Of a stretch of DNA of 64,000 nucleotides, positions 1-7,730 are shown in pieces (the stretch's first letter is position 1; each line of letters starts with the position of its first letter). Both the position numbers and the translations under genes were made by a program. The DNA is taken from the NCBI GenBank assembly GCA_000344275.1, contig AORU01000003.1, forward strand, positions 186,001-250,000, in the 5' to 3' direction. This stretch comes from Streptococcus oralis subsp. tigurinus AZ_3a. Its GTDB lineage: Bacteria; Bacillota; Bacilli; Lactobacillales; Streptococcaceae. Below the pieces are notes generated by a model. The model made no database searches, was not told the origin of the DNA, and saw only the letters and a list, made by a program, of their open reading frames with translations.

Positions 1-22
1 CCACCACAGTTGACAAAGAGCC
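1..22. mobile_element. Terminal end of an ISL3-family insertion sequence (cut by window edge)
   Basis: On the minus strand the element starts GGCTCTTTGTCAACTGTGG, which matches the inverted-repeat end I know from streptococcal ISL3-family elements such as IS1167. The body of the element lies left of the window. The next eight bases (23-30, TGTTTTTT) would be the expected 8-bp target duplication. Only the end is visible, so the family call rests on this short match. Confidence 0.55.
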
Positions 23-45
23 TGTTTTTTCTGTCTAACTTTTGG

Positions 46-89
46 GGTATAGTTCATAAATTAGTTATTTTTCTTTATGAGACTATACC
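46..89. repeat. Imperfect inverted repeat behind the adhesin gene
   Basis: Arms GGTATAGTTCATAAA (46-60) and TTTATGAGACTATACC (74-89) pair with one bulge around a 13-nt AT-rich loop. It sits just past the adhesin stop codon, so it could stop or stabilise that transcript, but neither side has a T-tract. It could also be a small mobile-element scar. Confidence 0.5.
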
Positions 90-107
90 TCCTGAAAGAT
101 AAGATGA

Positions 108-3100
108 TTAGTCTTCTTTTTTCTTAGAGGCCACAAGACCGAATCCACTTAATACTCCAAGAAGCCCAAGTGCTGCTAGACTAGAATGATCTTCCGTACC
201 AGTATTAGGTAATCCTTTGGCTGCTTTAGTAGCCGGAGATTGCTTAGCCGGTTTTTGTTGAGGGGCAGCAACAACTTTTTCGTAGACATGTTCGATGTCG
301 CCGTTTGGAAGTTTCTTAGTCTCTACGAAGCGGTAACCTGGGATATCTTTCTTAGGTTGTTCACCATCTTCGGTTGGATAACCTGGAATTTCTTTGCCTT
401 CTTTATCCTTGTGACTTGTCTTCACTTTTTCGTAGACATGTTCTGTGTCGCCGTTTGGAAGTTTCTTAGTCTCTACGAAGCGGTAACCTGGGATATCTTT
501 CTTAGGTTGTTCACCATCTTCGGTTGGATAACCTGGAATTTCATTGCCTTCTTTATCCTTGTGACTTGTCTTCACTTTTTCGTAGACATGCTCGATGTCG
601 CCGTTTGGAAGTTTCTTAGTCTCTACGAAGCGGTAACCTGGAATTTCTTTCTTAGGTTGTTCACCGTCTTCTGTTGGATAACCTGGAATTTCTTTGCCTT
701 CCTTATCCTTATGACTAGTCTTAACCTTCTCATAAACGTGCTCTGTGTCACCGTTTGGAAGTTTCTTAGTCTCTACGAAGCGGTAACCTGGGATATCTTT
801 CTTAGGTTGTTCACCATCTTCGGTTGGATAACCTGGAATTTCTTTGCCTTCCTTATCCTTGTGACTTGTCTTCACTTTTTCGTAGACATGTTCTGTGTCA
901 CCGTTTGGAAGTTTCTTAGTCTCTACGAAGCGGTAGCCTGGGATATCTTTCTTAGGTTGTTCACCATCTTCGGTTGGATAACCTGGAATTTCTTTGCCTT
1001 CCTTATCCTTATGACTAGTCTTAACCTTCTCATAAACGTGCTCTGTGTCGCCGTTTGGAAGTTTCTTAGTCTCTACGAAGCGGTAACCTGGAATTTCCTT
1101 CTTAGGTTGTTCACCATCTTCGCTTGGATAACCTGGAATTTCTTTGCCTTCCTTATCCTTATGACTAGTCTTAACCTTCTCATAAACGTGCTCTGTGTCA
1201 CCGTTTGGAAGTTTCTTAGTCTCTACGAAGCGGTAACCTGGGATATCTTTCTTAGGTTGTTCACCATCTTCGCTTGGATAACCTGGAATTTCTTTGCCTT
1301 CCTTATCCTTATGACTAGTCTTAACCTTCTCATAAACGTGTTCTGTGTCGCCGTTTGGAAGTTTCTTAGTCTCTACGAAGCGGTAGCCTGGAATATCTTT
1401 CTTAGGTTGTTCGCCGTCTTCGGTTGGATAACCTGGAATTTCATTCCCTTCCTTATCCTTATGACTGGTCTTAACCTTCTCATAAACGTGGACCACATTG
1501 CCTTTTTCATCAACCTTAGTTTCAACAATTTTATATCCTGGAATATCTTTCTTAGGTTGCGAACCATCTTCACTTGGTGCTAGGATATTTCCTTTAGTAT
1601 CAACAAATGAAGTATTCGGACGTACAGTAGGGATGTATTTAGCTGTAATTGGGGTTCCATTCTTATCAACACGTTTAACTGTTACTCCAGTTGCTCGACC
1701 TACAAATTCTGGCTCTGGTGTGAAAGTAACTTTTCCAGCTTCATCAATAGTATATGTACCCTCACCTGGTACCTTCTTCTCTGTTGTACCATCGTCAAAG
1801 GTCGGCTTAACTGTTTCATCAATTTCTACCGGAATTTCTTTACCATTGATTGTTACTTTTCCACCTTCAAATGTTGGTGTTCCTGATTGAGTAGCACCTT
1901 GAACATTTGTAGTGATAACATCTGAACTTGTTGGTGTTGCTGGTTTCACGACTGGTGTGTACTTAGCTGTGACTGGTGTGCCGTTCTTATCTTCGCGTTG
2001 AACTGTGACACCTGTTCCTTTACCTGTGAAGTTCTTCTCTGGGGTAAATGTAACTGTGCCGTCTGGAGCTACTGTGTATGTTCCTTCACCTTCTACAGTT
2101 AATGAATCAACTGGATCACCTGTTTTTGAATCTACCAATTTAGCTGGTTTTTCTTCATTGATTTCAACAGTTTTCTCTTTACCATCGATTGTTACTGTTC
2201 CACCCTTGAATTCAGGTTTACCTGTTTGAGTTGAACCTTGGATATCTTCTGTTACAGCATCTATTCCTGTTGGTGTTACTGGTTTAACTTCAGGTGTGTA
2301 TGTTGCTTTAACTGGAGTTCCGTTCTTATCTTGACGAACTACCTCAACACCTTTAGCTACACCAGTAAATTGTGGTTCTGGCTTGAAGGTTACTGTGCCG
2401 TCTGGAGCTACTGTATATGTTCCTTCACCTTCTACAGTTAATGAATCTACTTGGTCACCTGTTTTTGGATCTACCAATTTAGCTGGTTTATCTTCATCGA
2501 TTTCTACAGTTTTCTCTTCACCGTTAACCATAGCTGTTCCGCCTTGGAATACTGGTTTACCTGTTTGAGTTACACCTTGAACATCGACAGATTTAACTGG
2601 TTCTGCTGTTGGGGTTGCAGGCACGATAGTTGGAGTGTAAGTTGTTGAAACTTTAGTTCCATTTTTATCTTCTGCTTGAACGTTAGCTGGTGTAACTTTA
2701 CCAGTGTATGATTTGTCTGTTGGTGTGAAGGTTACTTCTCCTGTTGCTGGATCAATTGAGTAAGTACCTACTGGAGTTACTCCGTCTTCAGCATATGCTG
2801 GAGTTGTTTGACCAGCTGGAACTTCATTTCCTTCTTTATCAAGAAGCTTGTAAGAGTTCTCTTTGATTGGAGCAATAGTGTCTCCAGGAGCGAATGTTGG
2901 AGTTCCTTTTTGAGTTTCACCTTGGATAGCTTCTGATGTAGCTGGTTCTGCTGTTGGAAATACCGGAGTAATCTTCGGTGTATAAGTTGTTTCTACAGCT
3001 GTACCGTTCTTATCTTTAGCTTGAACGCGTACTGGTTGTACTTCACCTGAATATGTCTTATCTGTTGGTTCGAATACCGCAACAGCTTTTCCATCGACAG

Positions 3101-6100
3101 TTTTAAGAGTGTACTTACCAATTACGTTTCCTTCTGGATCTTTAGCTGGTACTTCTTTAGCTGGTTGTCCATCTTCACCTAAAAGTGTGTAAGTAGATGG
3201 ATCAATTTCTACAGTTTTTTCTTCTCCAGCAATTGTAGTCTTACCAGGTTCAAATGAAACTGTACTTTCTTGAGTCTTACCTTGAACATCTTCAGTTGTA
3301 GCTGGTGTTGCTGTTGGTGTTACTCCTACGATGTTTGGAGTGTAGGTTGTTGAAACTTTTGTTCCATTTTCGTCTTCTGCTTGAACCTTAGCTGGTTGTA
3401 CTTTACCAACATAAGTCTTATCTGTTGGTGTGAAGGTTACTTTATTAGTAGCTGGGTCGATTGTGTATTCCCCTACTTTGTTTCCATCTGGATCTAAAGC
3501 GTCTACTGGAGTACCTGGCGCTACTGGGTTACCTGAAGCATCAAGTAAAACTGCTGAGTTTGCTTTGATTGGAACTGATTTCTTCTCACCACCAATTGTT
3601 GTTTCACCTGGTGCAAATGAAACTGTTCCTTCTTGAGTTTCACCTTGAACTCCTGTTGATTCATCTGGTGTTGCTGTTGGTTTGACTGGAGTAACTGTTG
3701 GTGTGTAAGTAGCCGTAGCCGTTGAAATAACTGCTTTCCCATCTTTGTCTTGACCAACTTTTGCTGTCAACGAAACAGTTGCTGGATCTGGAGTACCAAT
3801 AAAATCTCTATTTGGCTTAAAGGTAACCTCACCTGTCGCTAAATCAATCGAATAAACACCAACCTTCTTACCATTTTGTAGAGCATCTACTTCTGGGCTA
3901 GTCGTAACTTGACCAGTTTTTGGATCAACCAATTTTGCTGGATATTCAATACTTGGCGTAATTTCATCTGGCGACTTTCCATCGCTATCAACATCCACAT
4001 CAAGTGTAAATTTCGGTATCTTACTTTGTGGTTGACCTTGTAATCCAGTTGAGGTTTCCGGATGACCAACAATCTCTTTCTTTGTAACAGTAGGTATATA
4101 ACGACCATCCATCGTCTTGGTTTGTTCATTAATGAGATTTAAGATATCCTTATTTTTTCCTTCACCACCTATAATTTGACGACCAAGATTGCCCCATCCA
4201 GTAGTCACGCCATTAGCATCCGTGCGACGAATACTAATACCGTCTGCTGTTCCTACAAATCCTGGCTCTGGAATAAACTCAACATTCACATCCTTGCCAT
4301 CATCTGTCAATTTGTACTTACCTTGGCCTGGAACAGCATAGTATCCATCCTTATCGAGTTCTGAGTCCGCAACAACACTGCCATCCGGCTTGACAATCTG
4401 TGCTTTCTTCGTTTCGTCAATTACATTATTTTCAGAAAAACTATATTCTTTCTGACCATAAGCTGTGAATTTGACAGTCGAGTGTTGCACCTCACCTTGT
4501 TTGCCTGATGTCTCTTTTTTCTCACCGCGTGGTGGAATAGTTTGCTGGATTTGGAAGTCCTCGACCTCACCAGAATAAGCAATTCCTGTCGGATTCTTAA
4601 TATCATCTGGATTCAACGCCGTACGCATCCGCATTCCAAGACGTGTCACCGTTGTGTCCACATTTTGTGGGATATTTTTAAAAGTTAGTTTATAGACCCC
4701 CTTCTTAGTAACTTCGACAAGGTCAGATGCTTCATCTTCATCAAACTTCCCATTGTTATTAAAATCAATCCATCCTTTGACATAAGATTTAGGATTTCCG
4801 TTTGGATCTGCTTGAAATTCCAATTCATATGTCCCATCATTCGCGGCATGGAGAGTATAATTCTCACCTTTCTTAACCTGATTCCCCATCAATTGACGTG
4901 GCCCTTCATCAACCGAATCACTGGTTTCGTCACGTTCCCATGGGATAGAAGGAGCAGAAGGGTCTTTCTCATCAATATCGCCTTTTTCCGAACCGATGAA
5001 CGGATGCTTAACATCGTTGTTGCGCCCCGGAGATATCATATGAAGCGCTTCACCATAGCTTGCAGGAGCATCTCCCTCATCAAGCGCAAGCACCCCCATT
5101 GTAAAGGATTGCGCCCCAGCAGAAATCAAATAAGTCGATACTTCTGTTGCTCCACGCGTCATCACGATTGGAGTTGATTTTTGGTTTTTATTATTCGCTA
5201 CCGGTCCAAATATTTGCGTTCCTAAACCATCTGCTGCCGCGTTAGGTTGTCCTGTATGAACTTCTGAAACCGTATCAGAGGTAATCTTTTTATTACTAAC
5301 GGCATCTGTTAATTTTTGGATATACTTTTGCATATCCTTATCGCTCTGATCGCCCTCATTTGTTTTAACTTTCCAACCACCATATGTTCCAAAAATTGTA
5401 TCGAACATATTTTTAATCCAGCCTTTATCATTGGCTGTGAAGCTACTAGCGACCTTGTCATTCATAAGTTCGGTCAGCAGTTGCCACGGTGTTCCATTGG
5501 TTTTATACACTTCTGCTTCTGTACTTCCAGCTTCCTCCGCACTGGTTGCAAAGAAATTAGGTTTAACTGGACGTCCTTTATAAGTCGCTGTGATTTCATA
5601 AGTAATCCCAAGATTGTTTCGATCCCCTGATCCCAGCACATGACCTGGAAGTTTCAATCCGCCTGAAACAGAGGTGAAACCTGGAGCAGTCATACCATAT
5701 GAATGAATAGCAGAGTAACCATTGAAGTTTTCTTTGTAGGCAAACACATCACCATTGTATAATTCGTCTGCATTGCCACCTGCTTTTTTTATTTTCTCCG
5801 CTGCTTCTGAACCTGGCTTTATTTTAACACCATTAGGTTCGCCTAAAATATTGGCCAACTTCTTCACCTTGACCGTAACTACATAGCCTGGTGCAATCTC
5901 TTTCTTCCACGTTGTCCCTTCAATAAGATGGTAGCGCTCTCCCTCTTTTGTCTTTGGTCCCAACCCGGTCACTGCATCTTTATCTCCCCAGTTAACAAAA
6001 AATAGTTGTTTATTCAGGTCGGTCAAATTTTTGTTTTTTCCAGTCGTCGGATCTTGGAACTGCTTGTAATGATTAGTCTGTTCCTCTTTAGTCAAAGGAG

Positions 6101-6983
6101 GTGCAGCAAGTTCTTTTACTTCAGTCGCCAAAGCCACTCCGAACTTTCCATCACGTCCAATTCCTGCTTTTTTAAGGTCATTATAGACTGCAAGGATTGA
6201 CTCATTCAAGCGTGATAGTTGGGTGTTAATTTGCTGTGCGGTAACGTTCTCAGCTGCTAAAACTTTCTTAGTTTCCGTAATAATTGCTTTATTGTTGGTT
6301 ACTGCCGCTTCGATGGCTGCTTTGTTTGCGCCTTCAACCTTATTTCTACGAACCGCTTCATCTGCAAGAACATTTGTCACTTCTGCTTCTGACGTGACCT
6401 GTTCCAAAACCTTTTTAGATTCTTCTACAGCTTTTTCTGTAGCAGTAGTCGCCACTGGTTTGACTGCTGTAGTTGCTGCTGTTTCCTCAACTTGTTTCCC
6501 AGCTTCGTCTGACTCAACTACAACTGTAATCAAAGCTTCAACTTTAGCAAGCTCTGCATCAATATCAGCCTGTTTTGCAGTTTCGTTTGCAAGAACTGCC
6601 TTTGCCGCAGTCAATACTTCATTTGCAGTAGCTATCGCTGTTGCATCAGCTTTCTTTGCAGATGCAATCTTCGCTTCTAACTCAACTACTTTTTTAGTCA
6701 GAGCAGTCTTATCAGCTTTTTTAGTCTCTACTACCTTTTCTGACGCCTTAGCTTCAGATTTCTCCGCCGTTATAGTTGACTCCGACTCCTTTGTTGCCAC
6801 TGGTGTTGTAGTCGTTGCCACTGTTGCATCTGCACCTTGTACTTCCGCTGCCGATACCGCACCATTACCTAGGAACATCATCAAACCGGCCGCAATTGCC
6901 ACCGACGCTGCCCCAAAGCTGTACTTCCGAATACCATAACGAATGTACTTCTCCGTTCTAAAATCCTGTTGTTTGCTCTTCAT
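108..6983 (-). CDS. YSIRK-type LPxTG-anchored fibrillar surface adhesin (CshA-like repeats)
   Basis: Very large wall-anchored protein of about 2291 residues, probably a host- or biofilm-binding adhesin. The start at 6983 is chosen because AGGAGG lies just upstream; the frame is open 21 codons further. Order of parts: signal peptide with the YGIRKYSFG motif (residues 16-24) and likely cleavage after GAVSA; an Ala/Lys/Glu-rich helical stretch (about 50-270); a non-repetitive head (about 270-800) ending in a GEVEDF motif; eight CshA-type fibril repeats of about 100-150 residues, each opening with QGxxQ; one divergent and eight near-identical 50-residue C-terminal repeats; then LPNTG (bases 198-212), a hydrophobic helix and KKKED. 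The layout resembles CshA of oral streptococci: the head would bind and the repeats form the fibril. Ligand unknown. It stands alone between an IS end and a gene stub, which suggests acquisition. Confidence 0.93.
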   Translation of the reverse strand: MKSKQQDFRTEKYIRYGIRKYSFGAASVAIAAGLMMFLGNGAVSAAEVQGADATVATTTTPVATKESESTITAEKSEAKASEKVVETKKADKTALTKKVVELEAKIASAKKADATAIATANEVLTAAKAVLANETAKQADIDAELAKVEALITVVVESDEAGKQVEETAATTAVKPVATTATEKAVEESKKVLEQVTSEAEVTNVLADEAVRRNKVEGANKAAIEAAVTNNKAIITETKKVLAAENVTAQQINTQLSRLNESILAVYNDLKKAGIGRDGKFGVALATEVKELAAPPLTKEEQTNHYKQFQDPTTGKNKNLTDLNKQLFFVNWGDKDAVTGLGPKTKEGERYHLIEGTTWKKEIAPGYVVTVKVKKLANILGEPNGVKIKPGSEAAEKIKKAGGNADELYNGDVFAYKENFNGYSAIHSYGMTAPGFTSVSGGLKLPGHVLGSGDRNNLGITYEITATYKGRPVKPNFFATSAEEAGSTEAEVYKTNGTPWQLLTELMNDKVASSFTANDKGWIKNMFDTIFGTYGGWKVKTNEGDQSDKDMQKYIQKLTDAVSNKKITSDTVSEVHTGQPNAAADGLGTQIFGPVANNKNQKSTPIVMTRGATEVSTYLISAGAQSFTMGVLALDEGDAPASYGEALHMISPGRNNDVKHPFIGSEKGDIDEKDPSAPSIPWERDETSDSVDEGPRQLMGNQVKKGENYTLHAANDGTYELEFQADPNGNPKSYVKGWIDFNNNGKFDEDEASDLVEVTKKGVYKLTFKNIPQNVDTTVTRLGMRMRTALNPDDIKNPTGIAYSGEVEDFQIQQTIPPRGEKKETSGKQGEVQHSTVKFTAYGQKEYSFSENNVIDETKKAQIVKPDGSVVADSELDKDGYYAVPGQGKYKLTDDGKDVNVEFIPEPGFVGTADGISIRRTDANGVTTGWGNLGRQIIGGEGKNKDILNLINEQTKTMDGRYIPTVTKKEIVGHPETSTGLQGQPQSKIPKFTLDVDVDSDGKSPDEITPSIEYPAKLVDPKTGQVTTSPEVDALQNGKKVGVYSIDLATGEVTFKPNRDFIGTPDPATVSLTAKVGQDKDGKAVISTATATYTPTVTPVKPTATPDESTGVQGETQEGTVSFAPGETTIGGEKKSVPIKANSAVLLDASGNPVAPGTPVDALDPDGNKVGEYTIDPATNKVTFTPTDKTYVGKVQPAKVQAEDENGTKVSTTYTPNIVGVTPTATPATTEDVQGKTQESTVSFEPGKTTIAGEEKTVEIDPSTYTLLGEDGQPAKEVPAKDPEGNVIGKYTLKTVDGKAVAVFEPTDKTYSGEVQPVRVQAKDKNGTAVETTYTPKITPVFPTAEPATSEAIQGETQKGTPTFAPGDTIAPIKENSYKLLDKEGNEVPAGQTTPAYAEDGVTPVGTYSIDPATGEVTFTPTDKSYTGKVTPANVQAEDKNGTKVSTTYTPTIVPATPTAEPVKSVDVQGVTQTGKPVFQGGTAMVNGEEKTVEIDEDKPAKLVDPKTGDQVDSLTVEGEGTYTVAPDGTVTFKPEPQFTGVAKGVEVVRQDKNGTPVKATYTPEVKPVTPTGIDAVTEDIQGSTQTGKPEFKGGTVTIDGKEKTVEINEEKPAKLVDSKTGDPVDSLTVEGEGTYTVAPDGTVTFTPEKNFTGKGTGVTVQREDKNGTPVTAKYTPVVKPATPTSSDVITTNVQGATQSGTPTFEGGKVTINGKEIPVEIDETVKPTFDDGTTEKKVPGEGTYTIDEAGKVTFTPEPEFVGRATGVTVKRVDKNGTPITAKYIPTVRPNTSFVDTKGNILAPSEDGSQPKKDIPGYKIVETKVDEKGNVVHVYEKVKTSHKDKEGNEIPGYPTEDGEQPKKDIPGYRFVETKKLPNGDTEHVYEKVKTSHKDKEGKEIPGYPSEDGEQPKKDIPGYRFVETKKLPNGDTEHVYEKVKTSHKDKEGKEIPGYPSEDGEQPKKEIPGYRFVETKKLPNGDTEHVYEKVKTSHKDKEGKEIPGYPTEDGEQPKKDIPGYRFVETKKLPNGDTEHVYEKVKTSHKDKEGKEIPGYPTEDGEQPKKDIPGYRFVETKKLPNGDTEHVYEKVKTSHKDKEGKEIPGYPTEDGEQPKKEIPGYRFVETKKLPNGDIEHVYEKVKTSHKDKEGNEIPGYPTEDGEQPKKDIPGYRFVETKKLPNGDTEHVYEKVKTSHKDKEGKEIPGYPTEDGEQPKKDIPGYRFVETKKLPNGDIEHVYEKVVAAPQQKPAKQSPATKAAKGLPNTGTEDHSSLAALGLLGVLSGFGLVASKKKED
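267..1466 (-). repeat. Eight tandem 150-bp repeats in the adhesin C-terminus
   Basis: Exactly 150-bp period, eight units, each encoding 50 residues that begin SHKDKEG and contain IPGYRFVETKKLPNGD. Units differ mainly at synonymous sites and at N/K, T/S, D/E and T/I positions. Two synonymous DNA versions of the unit boundary (ACATGTC-type and ACGTTTA-type) are interspersed, as expected if units have been duplicated and exchanged. A diverged ninth unit lies at about 1467-1610. Function is probably spacing of the head from the wall; unit number should vary between strains. Confidence 0.95.
1620..4510 (-). repeat. Eight CshA-type fibril repeats in the adhesin
   Basis: Each unit opens with a QGxxQ signature (QGEVQ, QGQPQ, QGETQ, QGKTQ, QGETQ, QGVTQ, QGSTQ, QGATQ in N-to-C order), passes through VTFTP or VTFKP, and closes with DKNGT followed by YTP. 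The first two are the most diverged and longest. These match the CshA fibril repeat family, which folds as tandem beta domains. Neighbouring copies are much less similar at the DNA level than the 150-bp repeats. Confidence 0.85.
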
Positions 6984-7031
6984 GAGACACACAACCTCCT
7001 TATTTTTATTATGCTGATACGATAGATGCAG

Positions 7032-7071
7032 GAAAACGGCTTTCAAAATCTACAGAAAACCGCTTTCAAAA
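7032..7071 (-). promoter_or_regulatory. Tandem 17-bp operator-like motif upstream of the adhesin
   Basis: On the plus strand GAAAACGGCTTTCAAAA (7032-7048) is repeated as GAAAACCGCTTTCAAAA (7055-7071), 23 bp apart. On the coding strand each reads TTTTGAAAGCSGTTTTC, close to a CcpA cre site but lacking its terminal CA. A possible -10 (TATACA, 7109-7114 on the minus strand) lies upstream, which would put the pair in the early leader. The binding protein is inferred, not seen. Confidence 0.4.
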
Positions 7072-7575
7072 GTAAAGGTACTAAAGCAACAACATCTCCA
7101 CATCAACATGTATAATAATACTAACATTTCCTAGATTTTTTTCAACTGATTTTAGAATTTTTTATATTTCAAAAGAATAAGTGCTTTCATAAGCCTAACG
7201 TATACTCATTCCATATTGTTCTTTTGTTCGTTTTTTGGTTATTTTTGTTGTTTTTGCTTTGTAATTTTATAAAAAACATTCTATTATATACAACCTGAGT
7301 CTTAAATTTATTATTTATAATATGTCAATTTTTTACACAACTGCTTTTGAAATTAATATATATTATAAAAATGTGCTTTATGGAATTATTTAAGTTTCTT
7401 ATCGTAGTGAAGATGTCGTTAATAATTCTTGCCTATTAAACAAATTCCGGTAAATCCTAATTTGTCCTACTGGACACCATTTTTTATGCCTCTACCCTCC
7501 TTTATCCTAAGGTACCTTTTCTTTGTGAAGAATCAATTCACCGAGTTAAAAAAGTATACTATACATAAATTTATC
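7072..7575. other. AT-rich intergenic DNA without a supported gene
   Basis: Very AT-rich, with runs of T and short open frames only. Apart from the adhesin promoter area I see nothing conserved here. It lies between the adhesin and the hydrolase stub, so it is probably the junction of the acquired adhesin segment with ancestral DNA. Confidence 0.5.
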
Positions 7576-7692
7576 GCTCTTCTCCATAGCATTCAGACGC
7601 AACTCTTCACCCTTCCTAATTACGATGTCTATCCTGGGCATGGTCCAGCTACGACTATCGCTCACGAAAAGACCTTTAATCCCTTTTTCTAG
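7576..7692 (+). pseudogene. 3' stub of a metallo-beta-lactamase-fold hydrolase gene
   Basis: The frame encodes about 38 C-terminal residues running through LLHSIQTQLF, YDVYPGHGPAT and HEKTFNPFF to TAG at 7690-7692. The YPGHGPAT motif with its metal-binding His is typical of the end of glyoxalase-II-like MBL-fold hydrolases. In pneumococcus such a gene lies beside pepO, convergent with it, as here. The rest of the gene, including the HxHxDH metal site, is absent; the sequence upstream is unrelated AT-rich DNA. A short frame extends upstream to 7429, but that part looks random. Confidence 0.8.
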
Positions 7693-7696
7693 CAAG

Positions 7697-7724
7697 CAAA
7701 AAACCAAGGAAATTATCCTCGATT
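7697..7724 (-). terminator. Terminator of pepO
   Basis: Read on the minus strand, AATCGAGG pairs with CCTTGGTT (with G-U pairs) around a 7-nt loop, followed by a T-run at 7698-7703. It starts a few bases behind the pepO stop codon. Confidence 0.7.
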
Positions 7725-7730
7725 TTTGTC

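Noticed and set aside
240..1583. 447-codon open frame on the plus strand, opposite the adhesin repeats
   Set aside because: It mirrors the 150-bp repeats exactly, is made of the same repeated hydrophobic and Trp-rich words, and arises because a repeat free of stops in one antisense frame stays free in all copies.
6223..6939. 238-codon plus-strand frame rich in Ala, Ser, Val and Phe
   Set aside because: Antisense shadow of the Ala/Lys/Glu-rich helical region of the adhesin; no ribosome site and no family-like pattern.
7429..7575. Upstream part of the frame leading into the hydrolase stub
   Set aside because: Only the last 38 codons look like the MBL-fold family; the first 49 have random composition, so the frame as a whole is not a gene.
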